A stretch of DNA of 64,000 bases from an uncultured Pelagibacteraceae bacterium (GTDB lineage Bacteria; Pseudomonadota; Alphaproteobacteria; Pelagibacterales; Pelagibacteraceae), in contig CACDAL010000001.1 of assembly GCA_902550805.1 (NCBI GenBank), positions 112,777 through 176,776 on the forward strand, written 5' to 3'. A program made the translations under genes and the position numbers. The notes beneath the pieces are model-generated. The model saw only the letters and a list, made by a program, of their open reading frames with translations. It was not told where the DNA came from and searched no databases. Shown one piece after another: positions 48,438 through 57,881 of this stretch. How positions within the stretch are numbered: position 1 is the first letter of the stretch; the number at the start of each line of letters is the position of its first letter.

Positions 48438-50373
48438 AACTAGTAATATAGAAAAAGGTCGTATTATTTCTAGAAGAGTATTTATTTTAGGCGCAGCAAA
48501 AATACTTTTATTAGCAGGAATAACTTCACGTTTATATAACTTACAGATTTCAGATAGAGAAAAATATGAAATATTATCTGACAAAAATAGAATAAGAGAA
48601 TGGAAAACACCTCCCCAGAGAGGAATTATAACTGATTATTTTAATAATATATTAGCAGAAAATGATAGAGTTTTTCAAGTCCATCTAGTTCTAGATGAAG
48701 TTAAAAATTTTAACAAAACTATTTTTAGATTAAAAAATATTATTGATTTAAATGATCAAGAGGTAAGAAATATTTATAAAAAAAAACAAAAACTAAAACC
48801 CTGGGATACCCTAGTAGTTTCCGAAAATCTTTCCTGGAGTCAGTTTTCAAAACTTAATTTATATTTACATGAATTAGAAGGAGCAAAACCAGTTTTATCT
48901 ACTTCACGTTATTATCCTTATGCCAATGATTTGGTTCATGTGGTAGGATACGTTGGCGATGCAAGTGTTAAAGATATTGAAAGCAAAAAAGAAATAGAGG
49001 AAAATTTTGTTCCTGGATTAAAGGTTGGAAAATCAGGACTTGAGAATTCACAAGAAAAACTATTAATAGGCAAGTATGGCATAAAAAGATATGAAGTAAA
49101 TGCTTCCGGAAAAAGAATTAGTCAAATTGATTATTTAAAAGAAACTCAAGGACAAAGCGTTAGGACCACAATAGATATAGAAGTGCAAAAGTTAGCACAA
49201 AATCTATTAAAAGATAAGTCGGGCTCTATTTGTGTGATGGATATTTATACTGGAGAAATCTTAACAATGGCATCTTCACCTACATATGATCCAAACAAAT
49301 TTACTCATGGAATAGAAAGCAAAGATTGGAAAGAAATAAAAAATAATCCTTTTAGACCTCTTATAAATAAATCTATAGCAGGACTATACTCTCCCGGATC
49401 TACTCTAAAACCAATAGTTGCACTAGCAGCTTTAGAGTATGGCATAATTAATTCTGAAAAAGTAATAGAATGTAAGGGGCATAAGCATCCATACGAATTA
49501 TATGGTGAAAAATTTCATTGTTGGAAAAAACATGGCCATGGGTTTATGAGATTAAGAAATGCAATAAAACAATCTTGTGATATTTATTTTTATGAAATTG
49601 CGAGATTACTTGGTGTTGATAAACTTTCTATAATAGCGAAAAGATATGGACTTGGTTCAAAAGTACTTGGCAATAATTATATTGATGAAAAAAGTGGAAT
49701 CGTTCCATCAACAAAATGGAAGAGGCAAGTTTTAGAACAATCATGGTATTTAGGAGAAACCGTTATTACTGGTATTGGCCAAGGGTATATACAAACTACA
49801 CCTTTACAACTTTGCTTAATGACAGCTCATCTTGCTAACGGTGGATTTAAAATAAAACCTAATATTATTTACCAAGATGAAATTAATTTTGATGCAATTA
49901 TTTCAAAAATTAAAAGCGATAAAGATAAACTTTATCAGAAAAGCATGCTACAAGAACAAGAAATTGATACCCACCAAAGATTGTATAGCAATCCTGAAAA
50001 TATAAAATTTGTTTTAGATGCAATGTTTGGATCTACAAATGAAAAATACGGAACATCTTATAGATCAAGATTTGATGATCCAAAATATCAATTCGCAGGA
50101 AAAACTGGAACATCACAAGTAAAGAGAATTACAGATAAAGACAGAAAGTTAGATTTAGATTTATCTGAAATTGAATATAAAAATAGAGATCATGCATTAT
50201 ATGTAGCGTTTGCTCCATATAAAAATCCAAGGTACTCAATTAGTGTTTTAATTGAGCATGGAGGTTCAGGAAGTAAAGCTGCGGCACCACTAGCAAAACA
50301 AATTATAAAAAAAATTATTGATAGACACAAATTTAGAGAACAAATAAGAAAGGCTAGTACAAACTCAGCTTAA
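48427..50373 (+). CDS. mrdA: Penicillin-binding protein 2 (peptidoglycan D,D-transpeptidase)
   Basis: Elongasome transpeptidase. An N-terminal membrane anchor (about residues 17-35) and dimerisation domain (PPQRGIITDYFNNILAEND) precede the catalytic domain. The active-site SxxK is in YSPGSTLKPIVALAALE, the second motif in IKQSCDIYFYEIA and the KTGT triad in FAGKTGTSQVKR. Length (648 residues) is normal. It overlaps rodA by 1 bp. Confidence 0.97.
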   Translation: MLNRTSNIEKGRIISRRVFILGAAKILLLAGITSRLYNLQISDREKYEILSDKNRIREWKTPPQRGIITDYFNNILAENDRVFQVHLVLDEVKNFNKTIFRLKNIIDLNDQEVRNIYKKKQKLKPWDTLVVSENLSWSQFSKLNLYLHELEGAKPVLSTSRYYPYANDLVHVVGYVGDASVKDIESKKEIEENFVPGLKVGKSGLENSQEKLLIGKYGIKRYEVNASGKRISQIDYLKETQGQSVRTTIDIEVQKLAQNLLKDKSGSICVMDIYTGEILTMASSPTYDPNKFTHGIESKDWKEIKNNPFRPLINKSIAGLYSPGSTLKPIVALAALEYGIINSEKVIECKGHKHPYELYGEKFHCWKKHGHGFMRLRNAIKQSCDIYFYEIARLLGVDKLSIIAKRYGLGSKVLGNNYIDEKSGIVPSTKWKRQVLEQSWYLGETVITGIGQGYIQTTPLQLCLMTAHLANGGFKIKPNIIYQDEINFDAIISKIKSDKDKLYQKSMLQEQEIDTHQRLYSNPENIKFVLDAMFGSTNEKYGTSYRSRFDDPKYQFAGKTGTSQVKRITDKDRKLDLDLSEIEYKNRDHALYVAFAPYKNPRYSISVLIEHGGSGSKAAAPLAKQIIKKIIDRHKFREQIRKASTNSA

Positions 50374-51503
50374 TGCTTACTAAAAGATTTAACACTTCTA
50401 GCTATTCTTTTATTGATAAATTAAAGTCAATAGATTATTTCATGATATTGGTAGTTATGTTAATTGGTTGTATAAGTGTGTTTGCAATTTATTCAACTGA
50501 AGGCGGACATTTTTCTTATTATACAAAAAATCATTTAATAAGATTGGTTGTTTTTTTTTCAATGTTTTTGGTTTTATCTTTTATTAGAATTTCAATTTGG
50601 TATCGATATGCATACATTTTTTACTTAATTGGCTTAATTCTATTAATTTTAGTATTGTTTTTTGGAATATCTGCTTCAGGTTCTACACGTTGGATTGATT
50701 TATATTTGCTAAATTTACAACCATCTGAGTTAATGAAAATTGCAATTATTGTTTCTTTTGCAAGATATTATCATCGAATTCAAAATGCTGAAATACAAAA
50801 CTATAAATTTTTACTTCAGCCAATCATATTGTTAATTATTCCATGTTATTTAGTAATTAAACAGCCTGATTTAGGAACGTCAATATTAATTGCAGGAAGT
50901 GGAATAGCAATTATTTGGCTGGCAGGTTTAAATATAAAGTATTTTGTTTACTCTAGTTTAGCACTTTTAGTTTCTCTTCCTTTCGCAATTTCAATATTAA
51001 AACCATATCAAAAGTCTAGAATATTAACATTTTTCAATCCAGATCGAGATCCTCTTGGCGCAGGATATCAAATCATCCAGTCAAAAATTGCAATAGGGTC
51101 TGGAGGTTTTTACGGAAAAGGTTTTTTAAAAGGTACGCAAAGTTATTTAGAGTTTTTACCTGAAAAACATACTGACTTTATTTTTACGCTTTTTTCAGAA
51201 GAGTTTGGTTTTTTGGGATCTATGATTTTATTATTATTATATGTTTTGCTAGTTTATCGAATTGTTAGAATTGGTTTTGAAACTAGAAGTTTTTTTTCAA
51301 GATTGTATTGTTTTGGTTTTGCATCAGCATTGTTTCTTTATGTTTTTGTGAACATAGCTATGGTAGTGGGATTATTGCCAATAGTAGGAGCACCTTTACC
51401 TATAATGTCTTATGGCGGTTCTTCAATGTTATCAATAATGCTTGGATTAAGTATAGTTATGAGTTGTAAAATATATAGTCAGGACCAAATCTCTAACTAT
51501 TAA
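50373..51503 (+). CDS. rodA: SEDS glycosyltransferase RodA
   Basis: Peptidoglycan polymerase partner of PBP2. The 376-residue polytopic protein has about ten hydrophobic helices and SEDS motifs: LQPSELMKIAIIVSFARYY, KQPDLGTSILIAGSG, PEKHTDFIFTLFSEEFGFLG and the C-terminal GAPLPIMSYGGSSMLS. It overlaps mrdA by 1 bp and ends the rod-shape operon. Confidence 0.97.
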   Translation: MLTKRFNTSSYSFIDKLKSIDYFMILVVMLIGCISVFAIYSTEGGHFSYYTKNHLIRLVVFFSMFLVLSFIRISIWYRYAYIFYLIGLILLILVLFFGISASGSTRWIDLYLLNLQPSELMKIAIIVSFARYYHRIQNAEIQNYKFLLQPIILLIIPCYLVIKQPDLGTSILIAGSGIAIIWLAGLNIKYFVYSSLALLVSLPFAISILKPYQKSRILTFFNPDRDPLGAGYQIIQSKIAIGSGGFYGKGFLKGTQSYLEFLPEKHTDFIFTLFSEEFGFLGSMILLLLYVLLVYRIVRIGFETRSFFSRLYCFGFASALFLYVFVNIAMVVGLLPIVGAPLPIMSYGGSSMLSIMLGLSIVMSCKIYSQDQISNY

Positions 51504-51591
51504 TCAAATTTATCTATAATATATTTGCTTTTTTTGCCCGCGATCAAATAACCACTATTATAATCTTTTTCTAAATTTATATACTTTACTT

Positions 51592-52833
51592 GTGGGAGAA
51601 AAAATTCTTAAAATTGGTATTATTGGAGCCGGCATTCAAGGCGTGTGCAATGCATTGTTTTTACAAAAAAAAGGTTACCAAGTAACTTTATTTGATAGAG
51701 ACGAACCGGGAAATTCAGCTTCTTATGGAAATGCAGGACATTTTTCTCCTTACTCTTCAGTTCCGCTAAATAGACCGGATATAATTACAGATGTGCCTGC
51801 AATGCTATTAAGTTCCAGGGGACCACTTGCATTAAAATGGAACTATATTCCAAAAATGATTCCTTGGTTTTTTAAATTTTTATTAAATTGTAGTAACAAA
51901 AAAATGATGCATACCGCACAAAGTATGCATCAAATTTTAGATCAATCATTGCCTGCTTTTGACGAGTTATTAGATGAAATTGATTTAGATAACTTGATTG
52001 AAAGCAAAGGAATTTTATATGTATGGGATAATACAAACCTTAAAAGTAGAGAATTAGAAATTAAAATAAGAGATGATTTTGGGATTAAACAGCAAATTGT
52101 AAACCCAAAGGAAATTCATGATCTTGAACCAAATCTTAAACCTTTTTATCACGGTGGTGTGTTTTATGATTATGCAAAACATACAAGAAATCCAAAAAAA
52201 ATACTTATCAAACTATTTGAGAATTTTTTAAGCAAAGGAGGAAAATTTTTAAAATTAAATGTAAGAGATATAAATTTTGATGAAGATAAACCTGTGTTAA
52301 GAACAGAAACTCAAAGATTTATTTTTGATAAATTGGTAATTGCATGTGGAGCATTTTCAAAAAAATTAACAGATAAACTTCATGAAAGCATTCCTTTAGA
52401 TACTGAAAGAGGATACCATGTGCACTTTAGCAATTGCGATAACTTAATTTCAAGACCAGTGGTTTATTCTAATAGAGGGTTTGGTATGACGCCTATGGAA
52501 CAAGGATTAAGAGTTGTAGGAACTGTAGAATTTGGAGGACTTGATAACCCGCTATCAAAGACTAGAATTAAAAATTTAATTTTAAATGCAAAAGATATGC
52601 TTGAAGGTTTGCCCGAGCACAAAGATGAATGGCTAGGATTTAGACCATCTTTGCCTGACTTTTTACCAGTAATTGGACCTTCAAAAAATTATAAAAATGT
52701 ATTTTATTGTTTTGGCCACAATCATTTGGGATGGACTCTGGGAGCCATATCTGGAAAAATAATATCTAAATTGATAGCTGATGAAAATACAAATTTAAAT
52801 CTTAAACCTTATAGTTCCTTAAGATTTTCTTAA
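51592..52833 (+). CDS. FAD-dependent amino-acid oxidoreductase (DadA-like)
   Basis: Probable D-amino-acid dehydrogenase. The N-terminal FAD-binding motif is IGIIGAGIQGVCNALFLQKKGYQVTLF-type sequence (GxGxxG), followed by GNSASYGNAGHFSPYSSVP, the DAO-fold substrate region, and a C-terminal GFRPSLPDFLPVIGPSKN plus CFGHNHLGWTLGAISG. Length 413 residues. The start is GTG at 51592. It precedes an aspartate/glutamate racemase-family gene, which fits D-amino-acid catabolism. A sarcosine or other secondary-amine substrate is possible. Confidence 0.85.
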   Translation: MGEKILKIGIIGAGIQGVCNALFLQKKGYQVTLFDRDEPGNSASYGNAGHFSPYSSVPLNRPDIITDVPAMLLSSRGPLALKWNYIPKMIPWFFKFLLNCSNKKMMHTAQSMHQILDQSLPAFDELLDEIDLDNLIESKGILYVWDNTNLKSRELEIKIRDDFGIKQQIVNPKEIHDLEPNLKPFYHGGVFYDYAKHTRNPKKILIKLFENFLSKGGKFLKLNVRDINFDEDKPVLRTETQRFIFDKLVIACGAFSKKLTDKLHESIPLDTERGYHVHFSNCDNLISRPVVYSNRGFGMTPMEQGLRVVGTVEFGGLDNPLSKTRIKNLILNAKDMLEGLPEHKDEWLGFRPSLPDFLPVIGPSKNYKNVFYCFGHNHLGWTLGAISGKIISKLIADENTNLNLKPYSSLRFS

Positions 52834-52873
52834 TTAACTGGAAAAAAATTTAAATTACATTTAAAATTATATT

Positions 52874-53572
52874 ATGATTGGAATATTAGGAGGAATGGGT
52901 ACTCAAGCAGGTCTTGATTTTTGCAATAAGCTTTCATTATTAAATAGAGGTAAAGTAGATCAAAATTATCCACTTTTTATTTTATATAATAAATCAAATA
53001 TTCCCAAAAGACCGGAAAACATTAAAAAGTATTACAATGTTCTTAAAAGTTTAATTAAAGGCTGTCTTCTACTTAAAAAAAATAATTGTAAGTTTATAGT
53101 TATGCCATGTAATACAGCACATTATTGGTATGAAGATTTGCAGAAAAAAATCAAAATTCCAATATTGAGTATGCCTAAAGAAGTTTATTTACACACTAAA
53201 AAAAATTGCAAAAAAAATTCAAAAATAGGAATATTATGCACGGAGGCAACTTTGGAAACAGGAGTTTATAGTAAATATTTTGATAAAAATTATAAACTAG
53301 TTAGTCCAAGAAAATCTTTGCAGAAAAAAAGTGTTAATAAAGCAATCAAGCTTGTAAAAATGGGAAAAATTAAATTAGCAGAAAAATCGATTAAACCCGC
53401 GGTAAACGAATTAGTTAAAATGAAATGTAAAAAAATAATACTTGGATGTACTGAATTACCCATCGCAATTTTTGCGTATAAATCTTTTAAAAGAATAAAA
53501 AAATCAAAAGTTTTTATTGACCCAAATTTATTATTAGCTAGCGTTTCTATGAAAAAATATAGAAAGAAATAA
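52874..53572 (+). CDS. Aspartate/glutamate racemase family protein
   Basis: Cofactor-independent racemase. It starts MIGILGGMGTQAGLDF. The two catalytic cysteines of the family are seen in FIVMPCNTAHYWY (Cys79) and KKIILGCTELPIAI. Length (232 residues) is normal. It lies 40 bp after the DadA-like gene and 5 bp before an EamA permease. Direction (making or removing D-aspartate) and exact substrate are not determined by sequence. Confidence 0.88.
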   Translation: MIGILGGMGTQAGLDFCNKLSLLNRGKVDQNYPLFILYNKSNIPKRPENIKKYYNVLKSLIKGCLLLKKNNCKFIVMPCNTAHYWYEDLQKKIKIPILSMPKEVYLHTKKNCKKNSKIGILCTEATLETGVYSKYFDKNYKLVSPRKSLQKKSVNKAIKLVKMGKIKLAEKSIKPAVNELVKMKCKKIILGCTELPIAIFAYKSFKRIKKSKVFIDPNLLLASVSMKKYRKK

Positions 53573-53577
53573 ATTAA

Positions 53578-54477
53578 GTGTTAAATAAAAGCAATCTTGC
53601 ATATTTATTATTAGTTTTAACAACACTTTTTTGGTCAGGTAATTTTATTGTAGGTAAAGCCGCAAGCATCTATCAAATTCCACCTTTTTCATTAAATTTT
53701 TATAGATGGTTGTTTGCTTTTTTAATTTTATTACCTTTTACTATTAAAGAAATCTTAAGGCATAAAAAATATATTCTAGAGAATATTGGTTTTTTTATAA
53801 TTTTAGGAATAACAAGTATTACTATTTTTAATTCAATAGTTTATTACTCATTATATTATACTCAAGTAATCAGCGGTGTTTTGATGATTTCAACAATACC
53901 TGTCTGGATTATGTTTGTTGCCTCAATCCTTAAAATTGAAAAAACAAATATATTTCAAATTATAGGTGTAATTTTGTCCTTAACAGGTGTTCTTTTCATA
54001 ATAACTAAAGCAGATATGGAGTTAATAAAAAGTTTAGAATTTAACAAAGGAGATTTATCCATGGTTGTAGCCATGTTTTCTTGGGCAACCTATTCAGCTT
54101 TACTTAGAAAAAAAACTTACGAAGTCTCACAAATTGCATTATTAGAAATAATTATTATGTGTGGATTAATTTTTTTAATTCCAGTTTATTTTATAGAAAT
54201 GAGTTTTGGTAATTCAATTATAATTAGCAAACCATTTATACTAACTTTAACTTATGTGGTATTATTTCCGGGAATTTTTGCTTTTCTTTTTTGGATAAAA
54301 GGAATTGCAATTATTGGAGCAAATAGAGCAGGTGTATTTTTACATTTGATGCCTATCTTTGGAGCTATAATGGCAATGGTAATTTTTAATGAAAAATTTA
54401 TGTTTTATCATATTCTTGGAGCAATATTTATTGTTGCTGGCATAACACTTTCAAATAAAAAGAAAATTAATGCTTAA
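53578..54477 (+). CDS. EamA-family (DMT) membrane transporter
   Basis: Ten-helix drug/metabolite superfamily permease, usually an exporter of amino acids or metabolites. Two EamA repeats are visible: the first from LLLVLTTLFWSGNFIVGKAAS, the second from LSMVVAMFSWATYSALLRKK. The end is GAIFIVAGITLSNKK. Length (299 residues) is standard. The start is GTG at 53578. It overlaps the downstream dehydrogenase by 8 bp. Substrate unknown. Confidence 0.88.
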   Translation: MLNKSNLAYLLLVLTTLFWSGNFIVGKAASIYQIPPFSLNFYRWLFAFLILLPFTIKEILRHKKYILENIGFFIILGITSITIFNSIVYYSLYYTQVISGVLMISTIPVWIMFVASILKIEKTNIFQIIGVILSLTGVLFIITKADMELIKSLEFNKGDLSMVVAMFSWATYSALLRKKTYEVSQIALLEIIIMCGLIFLIPVYFIEMSFGNSIIISKPFILTLTYVVLFPGIFAFLFWIKGIAIIGANRAGVFLHLMPIFGAIMAMVIFNEKFMFYHILGAIFIVAGITLSNKKKINA

Positions 54478-55420
54478 AGTTGCAATTTTAGATGATTATC
54501 AAAACATCTCTAAAGAATTAATTGATTTAGAAAAATTATCTGGAAAATATCAAATAAAAGTATTTAACGAACCATTTGAAAATGAAGATACAGCAATTGA
54601 ATCGTTAAAAGATTTTGAAGCAATCTTGATTATGCGAGAGAGAACTAGAATAACTTCTAATTTAATTAAGGATTTAAAAAAACTCAAGTTTATAGCAACT
54701 AGCGGTATGAGAAATAATGCGATCGATTTTGAAGCCACAAAAAAAAGAAAAATTGTTGTTACCGGAACAGATATAAATTCTAACCCTACTTGTGAGTTAA
54801 CCTGGGCATTAATTTTAGGATTAGCAAGAAATATCAAGTTAGAAATAGACAATATGTTCCAGGGATATTGGCAGACAACTGTTGGCTTTGAGTTAAAAGG
54901 TAAAATTTTAGGTTTGATTGGACTTGGAAGAGTTGGTTCTCAAGTTGCAAAAATTGGAAAAGCTTTTGGAATGGAAGTAATGGCTTGGAGTGAAAATTTA
55001 AGTCTAGATAAATGCAAAGAACTAGGCGTACTTCCTTCAAACAAACAAGATTTAATTCAAAATTCAGATTTTATATCAATTCATGTTCAAGGTGGAGAAA
55101 GATATAAAGACTGTATTAAGCTTAATGAGTTTGATATGATGAAAAAAACAGCATTTTTAATTAATACTTCCAGAGGTCCCATTGTAAATGAAGACGATTT
55201 AATAATAGCTCTTTCTACAAATGTAATTGCAGGAGCGGGCATAGATGTTTATGAAAAAGAACCTTTGCCAGCGAGTCACAAATTAAGATTTGTTCAAAAT
55301 GCTTTATTACTTCCCCATCTGGGTTATGTAACTGCAGAAAATTATTCTATTTTTTATTCTCAAATGATAGAAAATTTAGAAGCTTATACATCTGGAAAAC
55401 CAATTAGATTAATAAAATAA
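54470..55420 (+). CDS. D-isomer-specific 2-hydroxyacid dehydrogenase
   Basis: NAD(P)-dependent dehydrogenase of the SerA/phosphoglycerate dehydrogenase superfamily. The Rossmann motif is LGLIGLGRVGSQVAKIG. Catalytic residues lie in INTSRGPIVNEDDL (Arg), GAGIDVYEKEPLP (Glu) and LLPHLGYVT (His). At 316 residues it lacks the C-terminal ACT domain of full SerA. It overlaps the EamA gene by 8 bp and precedes msrB by 1 bp. Exact substrate unknown. Confidence 0.88.
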   Translation: MLKVAILDDYQNISKELIDLEKLSGKYQIKVFNEPFENEDTAIESLKDFEAILIMRERTRITSNLIKDLKKLKFIATSGMRNNAIDFEATKKRKIVVTGTDINSNPTCELTWALILGLARNIKLEIDNMFQGYWQTTVGFELKGKILGLIGLGRVGSQVAKIGKAFGMEVMAWSENLSLDKCKELGVLPSNKQDLIQNSDFISIHVQGGERYKDCIKLNEFDMMKKTAFLINTSRGPIVNEDDLIIALSTNVIAGAGIDVYEKEPLPASHKLRFVQNALLLPHLGYVTAENYSIFYSQMIENLEAYTSGKPIRLIK

Positions 55421-55421
55421 T

Positions 55422-55793
55422 ATGATAAAAAAAAATCCTGATTTATCTTCTAAACAAAAATCAATTTTATTTGATGAAGAAACTGAATCTCCTGGCTCTA
55501 GCGATCTTAATAATGAAAAAAGAGAAGGAAGCTATCATTGTGCAAATTGTGGAATAAAATTGTTTGACTCTAAAACCAAATATGAGAGCGGATCAGGATG
55601 GCCATCTTTTTATCAATCTTTGCCAGATGTATTTGAAACAAAAACAGATTATTTATTAGGATATACCAGAACTGAATACCACTGCAAACATTGTAAAGGT
55701 CATCATGGTCATATATTTGATGATGGTCCAGAACCTACAGGAAAACGATTTTGTAATAATGGAGTGTGTTTAGTTTTTAAACCGAAAAATTAA
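55422..55793 (+). CDS. msrB: Peptide-methionine (R)-S-oxide reductase
   Basis: Repairs methionine-R-sulfoxide. Zinc-binding CxxC pairs are HCANCGIKL and HCKHCKGHHG, the fold signature is YESGSGWPSFYQ, and the catalytic Cys is in GKRFCNNGVCLVFKP. Compared with the usual RYCVNS the segment reads RFCNNG, with the catalytic Cys and the second Asn kept. Length 123 residues. It lies 1 bp after the dehydrogenase gene. Confidence 0.95.
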   Translation: MIKKNPDLSSKQKSILFDEETESPGSSDLNNEKREGSYHCANCGIKLFDSKTKYESGSGWPSFYQSLPDVFETKTDYLLGYTRTEYHCKHCKGHHGHIFDDGPEPTGKRFCNNGVCLVFKPKN

Positions 55794-55874
55794 GCAAATA
55801 TATCTATTTTTTTATTAAAATTATTATTTGTAATAAATTTTTTAAAATATAAAATTCGTTCTATTATTTTTTTT

Positions 55875-56723
55875 ATGAGAATATTTTCTAAAATTTTTAT
55901 TATATTTTTTGTATTTATTGCACCGTTATATGCAGATGGATACTCAAAACTTTCAAAAAAACTTAGTGAGTACATTTCAAATATAGTTCCGGGCGATGGA
56001 TATACAGAAGCAAGTATTGATTTAAGAGAAAATGCCAGTCCTGACTTTAGTATTCTTGCAGTTAGAGAACTAGAAAAAACAGATACTGGAAATTATTTTA
56101 CTCAGTTTTCAATATTTAATAACGAACAAAACTCAGACGAAAGAATTACAGGAAATATTGGTTTTGGAAAAAGAACTTTAAGTGATGACAAATTTTTGAT
56201 GAGTGGTTTTAACGCCTTTTTGGATATTGATGATAATGAAAACGCAAGAGCAAGTATAGGCGCAGAAGCGAAGAATGCAGTATTAGAATTTGCATCAAAT
56301 TATTATATGGGAATAAATAATGGTACTGATGAAAAAGTTTTGGATGGCTATGATTTTAGGTTGGCATCACAAATTCCTTATTTGCATTGGTCTAAGGGAT
56401 TCGTAAACACTTATGCGTGGAAAGGTGAGGACAGAGATGACATTGAAGGAACAAAGTTTGGATCAGAGATGCTCTTATCGCCTTATTTAAATTTGGAGTT
56501 AGCATATGATGATAAGGAAAAAGCAGGCGTTGCCGACGAGTGGTATGCTAAAATTATGTTTTTTCATCCTCCAAGAAGCGGCCCAACAGCTAAAGATGGT
56601 ATAAGCGATACAATGTGGAAGACAGAAAAAGATATGTCGGGAGAACTTTTAAATAAAGTTCAAAGAAGTAATAAGATTATGGTTGAATTTAAAGGATCTT
56701 CTACAATTTCAAGGACTGATTAA
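55875..56723 (+). CDS. Stand-alone inverse-autotransporter-type beta-barrel protein
   Basis: Probable outer-membrane beta-barrel. A signal peptide (MRIFSKIFIIFFVFIAPLYA) precedes a domain with the pattern of intimin/invasin barrels: NIGFGKRTLSDDKFLMSGFN, AFLDIDDNENARASIGAEA, NYYMGINNGTDEKVLDGYDF and SEMLLSPYLNLELAYDDKE. The protein ends at 282 residues, so the passenger Ig-like domains of inverse autotransporters are missing. The next gene, overlapping by 1 bp, encodes a separate secreted protein that could be the partner. The family call is from motif memory. Confidence 0.7.
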   Translation: MRIFSKIFIIFFVFIAPLYADGYSKLSKKLSEYISNIVPGDGYTEASIDLRENASPDFSILAVRELEKTDTGNYFTQFSIFNNEQNSDERITGNIGFGKRTLSDDKFLMSGFNAFLDIDDNENARASIGAEAKNAVLEFASNYYMGINNGTDEKVLDGYDFRLASQIPYLHWSKGFVNTYAWKGEDRDDIEGTKFGSEMLLSPYLNLELAYDDKEKAGVADEWYAKIMFFHPPRSGPTAKDGISDTMWKTEKDMSGELLNKVQRSNKIMVEFKGSSTISRTD

Positions 56724-57493
56724 TGAGAAATTTATTTAAATATTTAATTGTAATTAAATTAATCTTTATTTCATATATAGCAACAAGTTACGCTAATGTA
56801 ACAGGAGCTGCTGCTAAATATGAAGTTACGATGAGAAAAGTTGAGATGTGCACTGGAAGCACAGGAATAACAAACTGCGATAATGCTGTAGTTTTAGGCA
56901 CAGGAGATAAAGCAGTCGATATTGCAGCTGTTGATGCAGGAGCTGCAGCAGGAAGTTATGGTGATCCAGCATTATTACCATTAGGCGAAACTTATACACA
57001 TATGAGGGTTACAATAGATAGAAAATTTGTAATCAAATCTGGAGAGCAATTAGATCCGAGTGGTGCTGCTTCAGGATGTGTTACTCAAGCAGTAACAGAC
57101 TCAATGTATGATACTGATGAGGCTACTGATAAATATACTCATAAAGTGTCAGTTACTGATGATACTGCTTTATCAAGTGCTGCTGATATGAATGTTTATT
57201 TAGAAAATGACTCATATACGTTGTGTGCTAACGCTGATTGTTCTGGAACATCAAGTCAAACAAATGACTATTCAAGCCCTTCATATGCAACATATCAATC
57301 TACCCATGACAGTGATACAAGCGATGATCATGTTATGGTTTATAAATTAACAAATCCTTATACTGTAACTTTAATTCCACCAGTTATTGATATTTCTTTT
57401 GGAACGCAGGATGCAGTGGGAGCATATACTGTCTCTGCTACTAGATGTGCAATATATGGCGTTGAGCCTGTAGTAACTATTACAGTAAAATAA
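56723..57493 (+). CDS. Secreted protein of unknown function, coupled to the barrel gene
   Basis: Not recognised. A signal peptide (residues 1-24, ending SYAN) precedes an Asp/Thr/Ser/Ala-rich, lysine-poor region that is predicted to be beta-rich and differs in composition from the lysine-rich neighbours. Cysteines occur as CTGSTGITNC, SGCVTQ, LCANADC and TRCAIYG, and could form disulfides. Tandem aspartates (DTDEATD, DSDTSDD) suggest calcium or surface exposure. The ATG overlaps the stop of the barrel gene, so both are made together. It may be the surface part of a split adhesin. Confidence 0.65.
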   Translation: MRNLFKYLIVIKLIFISYIATSYANVTGAAAKYEVTMRKVEMCTGSTGITNCDNAVVLGTGDKAVDIAAVDAGAAAGSYGDPALLPLGETYTHMRVTIDRKFVIKSGEQLDPSGAASGCVTQAVTDSMYDTDEATDKYTHKVSVTDDTALSSAADMNVYLENDSYTLCANADCSGTSSQTNDYSSPSYATYQSTHDSDTSDDHVMVYKLTNPYTVTLIPPVIDISFGTQDAVGAYTVSATRCAIYGVEPVVTITVK

Positions 57494-57496
57494 TAT

Positions 57497-57751
57497 TTAT
57501 TTTAAAGAATTAATTAGTTCACCTTTTTTTTCAAGTTCTCTAAGTTCTATATACCCACCAACATGATGATCATCAAAAAAGATTTGAGGAATGGTTCTTC
57601 TTCCATTGGCTTTTTTAATCATTTCATCTCTTAGCCCCTCTTTTGTTGAAATGTCTATTTCTTTAAATTCTAGATTATTTCTTACAAACAGCCTTTTTGC
57701 CGCTTCACAGAAATTACATAATGGACCAGTGTACATGATGATATTTTTCAT
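57497..57751 (-). CDS. grxC: Glutaredoxin (GrxC-like)
   Basis: Small thiol-disulfide oxidoreductase. The active site in MYTGPLCNFCEAAKRLF is CNFC rather than the common CPYC, and RRTIPQIFFDDHHVGGYIEL carries the cis-Pro and glutathione-binding GGY. Length (84 residues) is normal for glutaredoxin 3. The stop lies 3 bp from the convergent secreted-protein gene. Alternative CxxC residues are known in the family, so activity is likely retained. Confidence 0.93.
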   Translation of the reverse strand: MKNIIMYTGPLCNFCEAAKRLFVRNNLEFKEIDISTKEGLRDEMIKKANGRRTIPQIFFDDHHVGGYIELRELEKKGELINSLK

Positions 57752-57834
57752 AATTTAGATATAAGCCTTATTTTTTTATTTACCAGTTAAGATTTTTAAT
57801 GCAATTTATATTGTCTATGATATTGTGCTTTTTA

Positions 57835-57881
57835 GATAGTCCTATCTAGCCATCTTTAGCTCCCGGTTTTTTAGGACTATC
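57835..57881 (+). promoter_or_regulatory. 5' hairpin covering the LysE-family gene's Shine-Dalgarno
   Basis: GATAGTCCTA (57835-57844) is perfectly complementary to TAGGACTATC (57872-57881), giving a 10-bp stem with a 27-nt loop (containing CTAGCC and CTCCCGG). The only Shine-Dalgarno-like AGGA (57873-57876) is inside the 3' strand, and the ATG follows 5 bp after the stem. This would hide the ribosome site. It could be a small riboswitch or other translational switch; no known class was matched. Confidence 0.55.

Noticed and set aside
51504..51591. Gap after rodA checked for a terminator or RNA gene
   Set aside because: AT-rich with a short T-run and no stable stem; nothing can be supported.
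55794..55874. Antisense 61-codon frame over the start of the barrel gene
   Set aside because: Low-complexity Ile/Lys/Asn translation from an AT-rich gap; no coding support.
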